In this document: piece after piece, positions 61,620-64,000 of the stretch | Layout: each line of letters starts with the position of its first letter | Position numbering within the stretch: position 1 is the first letter of the stretch | NCBI GenBank assembly: GCA_964555515.1 | Contig: CAZKSJ010000002.1 | Location: forward strand, 12,416-76,415 | Source of the DNA: UBA1388 sp964555515 | GTDB lineage: Bacteria > Patescibacteriota > Microgenomatia > UBA1400 > PJMF01 | Reading direction: 5' to 3' | DNA length: 64,000 nucleotides | Notes under the pieces: model-generated | The model's database searches: none | What the model was told of the DNA's origin: nothing | What the model saw: only the letters and a program-made list of their open reading frames with translations | Program-made: the position numbers and the translations under genes

Positions 61620-62696
61620 TTATCCTATAAATCCACTTCTAAAGATGACCACGATAAAAGTAATTGCCAAGAAGAATAATAAATGTGCTGCATTTTTGCC
61701 GGCAAACCGTGTCTTAGGATGCTTACTAATGACTAGCATGTCATAGATTAACGTCGCCATCAATAAAAGCAAAATCGCCACCGCAAATGACTTCATCAGA
61801 TGGAGAGGGGAAATGTAGCCCGTCGCTGCCCAGGCAGAAAATTCTCCCTCGGTTAATGCTAGGGCTCGTTCAACTTGGAAGAGCGGTCTGTCTAGACTAG
61901 CTAGCTGGAGTGCCTCTTCAATTTGTTTGGAATCAGTCTGATCCCCCGTCTCAACTGGAATATCTGCTTCCCCTGAGTCTGCAGAATCATTAAGCTGACT
62001 TTCTTCTTGAGCGATCATCGAGGTGGGCTGCACTGGAGTTTCCTCTTCAACAATTGCTGGATTGGCCGTATTTGCTGCCTGCGTTGTGATAACTGAAGCA
62101 GTCTGTTCTACCGAGTCTTGGGGTTTGCCAAACATCTGTACCACGAGTGTAGTCTCCACACCATCAAGCGAGCCATTCACGACCGCTACCCCAATTTCCT
62201 CATACTTGGCGTTAACGATGTTTGCTTTATGGGTGGGTGAGGCCATCCAAGCCGCCAACATATCTGAGGTGTGTAAAAAGTCTCTCGCCAAATTTTCACC
62301 AGCTGCCACATAACTATAGCCAGCACCAGATATAAACGCCCAGGGTTCAACCCCATCTGGTGAAGTGTGTGCCCAATACTGTTTGGTAAACATGTCTTGT
62401 GCCTTACCTGCTGCTGCGTTTGAAAGGGTGGTATTAAGCGTCAGAGGTTGCAGCCCTACGCTGGCTCGTTGGGCATTGGTTTGTGCCACCACGTCTTGAA
62501 TCGAAATATCTGTGGCGTAACCCAGAATGTATCCCATTCTGGGATTTAGAGTGGGAATGATGGTTGTAAATATGGCAAAACCAATAATTAATGCACAGAA
62601 AATAACCAGCGCGTCATTGTGAAGTAACCTAGACCGATGGTTATTAGACCGACGAGGATGAAATAAATGAGCTAGAGTTTCTCTCAACTGCTGCAC
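61620..62696 (-). CDS. CAP/SCP-domain membrane protein (YkwD-like)
   Basis: 358 aa. One N-terminal helix (about 28-50) leads to an extracytoplasmic CAP domain (about 68-195) with NAQRASVGLQPL, AKQDMFTK-like AQDMFTKQYWAHTSPDG, GENLARDF and a closing WMASPTHKANIVN and EIGVAVVNG. The two His and Glu of the CAP cavity are recognisable. A low-complexity acidic linker (about 200-265) follows, then two more helices at the C-terminus, so the domain is held at the membrane at both ends. Function of bacterial CAP proteins is mostly unknown. Confidence 0.85.
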   Translation of the reverse strand: MQQLRETLAHLFHPRRSNNHRSRLLHNDALVIFCALIIGFAIFTTIIPTLNPRMGYILGYATDISIQDVVAQTNAQRASVGLQPLTLNTTLSNAAAGKAQDMFTKQYWAHTSPDGVEPWAFISGAGYSYVAAGENLARDFLHTSDMLAAWMASPTHKANIVNAKYEEIGVAVVNGSLDGVETTLVVQMFGKPQDSVEQTASVITTQAANTANPAIVEEETPVQPTSMIAQEESQLNDSADSGEADIPVETGDQTDSKQIEEALQLASLDRPLFQVERALALTEGEFSAWAATGYISPLHLMKSFAVAILLLLMATLIYDMLVISKHPKTRFAGKNAAHLLFFLAITFIVVIFRSGFIG

Positions 62697-62743
62697 AATT
62701 CACTCATTATGGAGGGATTATCGAGGGAATACAAGTGAGAAGA

Positions 62744-63817
62744 TTACCAACCGCAGGCGGTCATCACATCACCGTGCAGTGCTAATGGCAAACTCACCAA
62801 AGGACAAGCTTGAGTAGTGCGCTGAGGATTAATTGAGCCGAATCGCGCTTGCATCAGACTTTGGAGGATCCCTGGTTCACGATATAACCGCAACACTTTA
62901 AAATCATTCCCCAAGTTGGCCATATCACCCAGTTTTTCATAAGCGCCGTGCTTGCTAGTCGCGCCATCAATCAAACCATTTTGTTCGGCAGCGTGTTCAC
63001 TAAACACAAACGCCCCGATTTGATCGGTGACGACCCGGGGTTCGATTTGCCTATTAACAGCTACCGAAGCCACAAAGTCTGTGTAGCTATCATTCACCAT
63101 GCGCTGCATCATCGCTTGCTCTTCTGCAGTCATCGGCCGATAAGGATTGCCCAAATCTTTTGACTTACCCGCAGAAATATAGGTGCTTTCAATGCCATTT
63201 TGGGTAACCACCCCGCCAACCAGCAATCCACCATCCTCACTGATGACAGAATCGTAGAATTTGAAAGGACCATAAATCACCCCAATACTGCCCATCATCG
63301 TGCCGGCATCAGCCACAATTTGATCAGCTGCCGACACCGCCCAATACCCACCGGATGCTGCCATGCCACCCACAAAACCTAGCACTGGCTTGCTCGTTTT
63401 GGAACGATACTCGCTTACTCCGTCGGCAATGGCTTTGCTGCCATAAATCGTACCGCCTGGGGAATTGACATACAATAAAATACCATCTATATCTTCGTCT
63501 TTAGCAGCCGCCAATAATTGATCTTTGACTTCGTAACCATAGGTAATACCGGTCTCAAAACCTCCAAAAAAATCACCAAGTTCCTCTGGCTCGCCCAAAA
63601 TCAGACCGTTCACATCAATCTGTAACAGTATATTCTTACTATTTTCGTCACCATAAACAAACTCTTGCTCCGCAATTATGCTGTCTGCGGAGGACGATAT
63701 ACTCAAGGAGACTGCCATCAGCACGATCAACCCCACAAACAACGTCACCACTCCGGCTAAAACCGCCGCGGAAGACAAAGCTGCAACTTTAAGCAATCTG
63801 ACAAGAAAATTTTTCAT
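62744..63817 (-). CDS. sppA: Signal peptide peptidase SppA (S49)
   Basis: Membrane-bound serine protease with a Ser/Lys dyad, 357 aa, of the short SppA type. One N-terminal helix (about 15-40); DGILLYVNSPGGTIYGSKAI, the catalytic Ser in FVGGMAASGGYWAVSAA and the general-base Lys in STYISAGKSKDLGNPYRP are visible. The last ~30 residues (after RFGSINPQ) are not typical for the family and end in CPLVSLPLALHGDVMTACGW. TATAGT lies 8 nt before the ATG, with AGGA between, so the mode of initiation is open. Expected to degrade signal peptides left in the membrane. Confidence 0.92.
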   Translation of the reverse strand: MKNFLVRLLKVAALSSAAVLAGVVTLFVGLIVLMAVSLSISSSADSIIAEQEFVYGDENSKNILLQIDVNGLILGEPEELGDFFGGFETGITYGYEVKDQLLAAAKDEDIDGILLYVNSPGGTIYGSKAIADGVSEYRSKTSKPVLGFVGGMAASGGYWAVSAADQIVADAGTMMGSIGVIYGPFKFYDSVISEDGGLLVGGVVTQNGIESTYISAGKSKDLGNPYRPMTAEEQAMMQRMVNDSYTDFVASVAVNRQIEPRVVTDQIGAFVFSEHAAEQNGLIDGATSKHGAYEKLGDMANLGNDFKVLRLYREPGILQSLMQARFGSINPQRTTQACPLVSLPLALHGDVMTACGW

Positions 63818-63898
63818 GATGTCCTACTATACACTAGATTAAAAAAATTTCAGCTGAATTTATATTGACCCAATTTCCAGCAACTCTCGACCTGAGTA

Positions 63899-63927
63899 TT
63901 GAGGATGGAGCGAGATAACAGTATAAT
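63899..63927 (+). promoter_or_regulatory. Promoter of tRNA-Glu
   Basis: TTGAGG (63899-63904), 17-nt spacer, TATAAT (63922-63927); the tRNA begins 18 nt after the -10 box. Because the product is an RNA, this shows the usual -10/-35 spacing of the organism. Confidence 0.7.
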
Positions 63928-63945
63928 TCCCCTTACGTCATTTAA

Positions 63946-64000
63946 GGCCCCATCGTCTAGCGGTTAGGACGCCAGGTTCTCATCCTGGTAACCAGGGTTC
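63946..64000 (+). tRNA. tRNA-Glu (CUC anticodon), 3'-truncated by window edge
   Basis: Acceptor 5' strand GGCCCCA, TC, D-arm GTCTAGCGGTTAGGAC, anticodon stem CCAGG/CCTGG around TTCTCAT (anticodon CTC) and the start of the T-arm ending in GGTTC. The layout matches bacterial tRNA-Glu. The 3' part is outside the window. Confidence 0.9.

Noticed and set aside
1..64000. CRISPR array, insertion sequence, prophage or UGA recoding
   Set aside because: No regularly spaced repeats, no transposase or phage genes, and TGA serves as a stop at many genes.

Overview
The window looks like part of a small-genome Patescibacteria (CPR) chromosome, most likely of the Microgenomates type. This is judged from gene content and style, not from a phylogeny. 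The signs are short single-domain versions of housekeeping enzymes (AspRS without its GAD insertion, DnaX without the zinc-binding cysteines), many single-pass membrane proteins of unknown function, a DUF3048 protein, an HTH-nucleotidyltransferase protein, a very large share of polytopic GT-C glycosyltransferases, and tRNA genes without an encoded CCA. TGA is used as a stop throughout, so UGA is not recoded. I see no insertion sequence, phage gene or CRISPR array.

Layout. 1-13.9 kb is a surface-glycan block read mostly leftwards: a truncated GT2, three tandem GT-C paralogues, four further GT2 genes and one GT4 with 1-8 nt overlaps in places, a Wzx-type flippase and a large PTPS-related membrane protein. 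A divergent promoter pair at 13.88-13.91 kb leads into an LCP-family ligase and the dTDP-rhamnose genes rfbB, rfbC and rfbD (13.9-17.9 kb). 17.9-26.9 kb is informational: trmD, gltX, ybeY, dnaX, ybaB, rdgB and an M29 aminopeptidase, interleaved with unknown proteins. 27-31.5 kb holds class I aldolase, an alpha-glucan phosphorylase and a CPA2 antiporter. 31.7-36.7 kb has two more GT-C enzymes, tRNA-Gln(CUG), and a response regulator and histidine kinase that overlap tail to tail. 36.8-44.9 kb is a second glycan block read leftwards: GT-C enzymes, polyprenyl-phosphate sugar synthases, gmd, rmd and UDP-glucose dehydrogenase. 44.9-64 kb holds a D,D-carboxypeptidase, aspS behind a T-box leader, recJ/cca, secF/secD (interrupted by an artefactual assembly gap), DUF3048, rseP, frr, rfbA, a CAP protein, sppA and the start of tRNA-Glu(CUC).

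How the genes fit together. Two activated deoxyhexose routes (dTDP-L-rhamnose from rfbA/B/C/D; GDP-D-rhamnose or a related sugar from gmd/rmd) plus UDP-glucuronate would feed cytoplasmic GT2/GT4 enzymes. Polyprenyl-phosphate sugars made by the DPM/ALG5-like enzymes would feed the periplasm-facing GT-C enzymes. The flippase exports lipid-linked glycan and the LCP protein could attach it to the wall. SecDF, SppA, RseP and DacA serve the same envelope.

The most interesting signals are regulatory. (1) A T-box riboswitch in front of aspS has a 7-nt UGGNACC bulge flanked by two 4-bp helices, mutually exclusive with a terminator. (2) Facing away from it is a candidate attenuator: promoter, 22-codon leader ORF, an 8-bp antiterminator pairing and a strong terminator in front of an orphan 157-residue protein. 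(3) A -10 box recurs 6-8 nt before the start codon of many genes, predicting leaderless mRNAs. (4) The 100-N gap in secD is flanked by the same 55 bp on both sides; collapsing it restores an intact gene.
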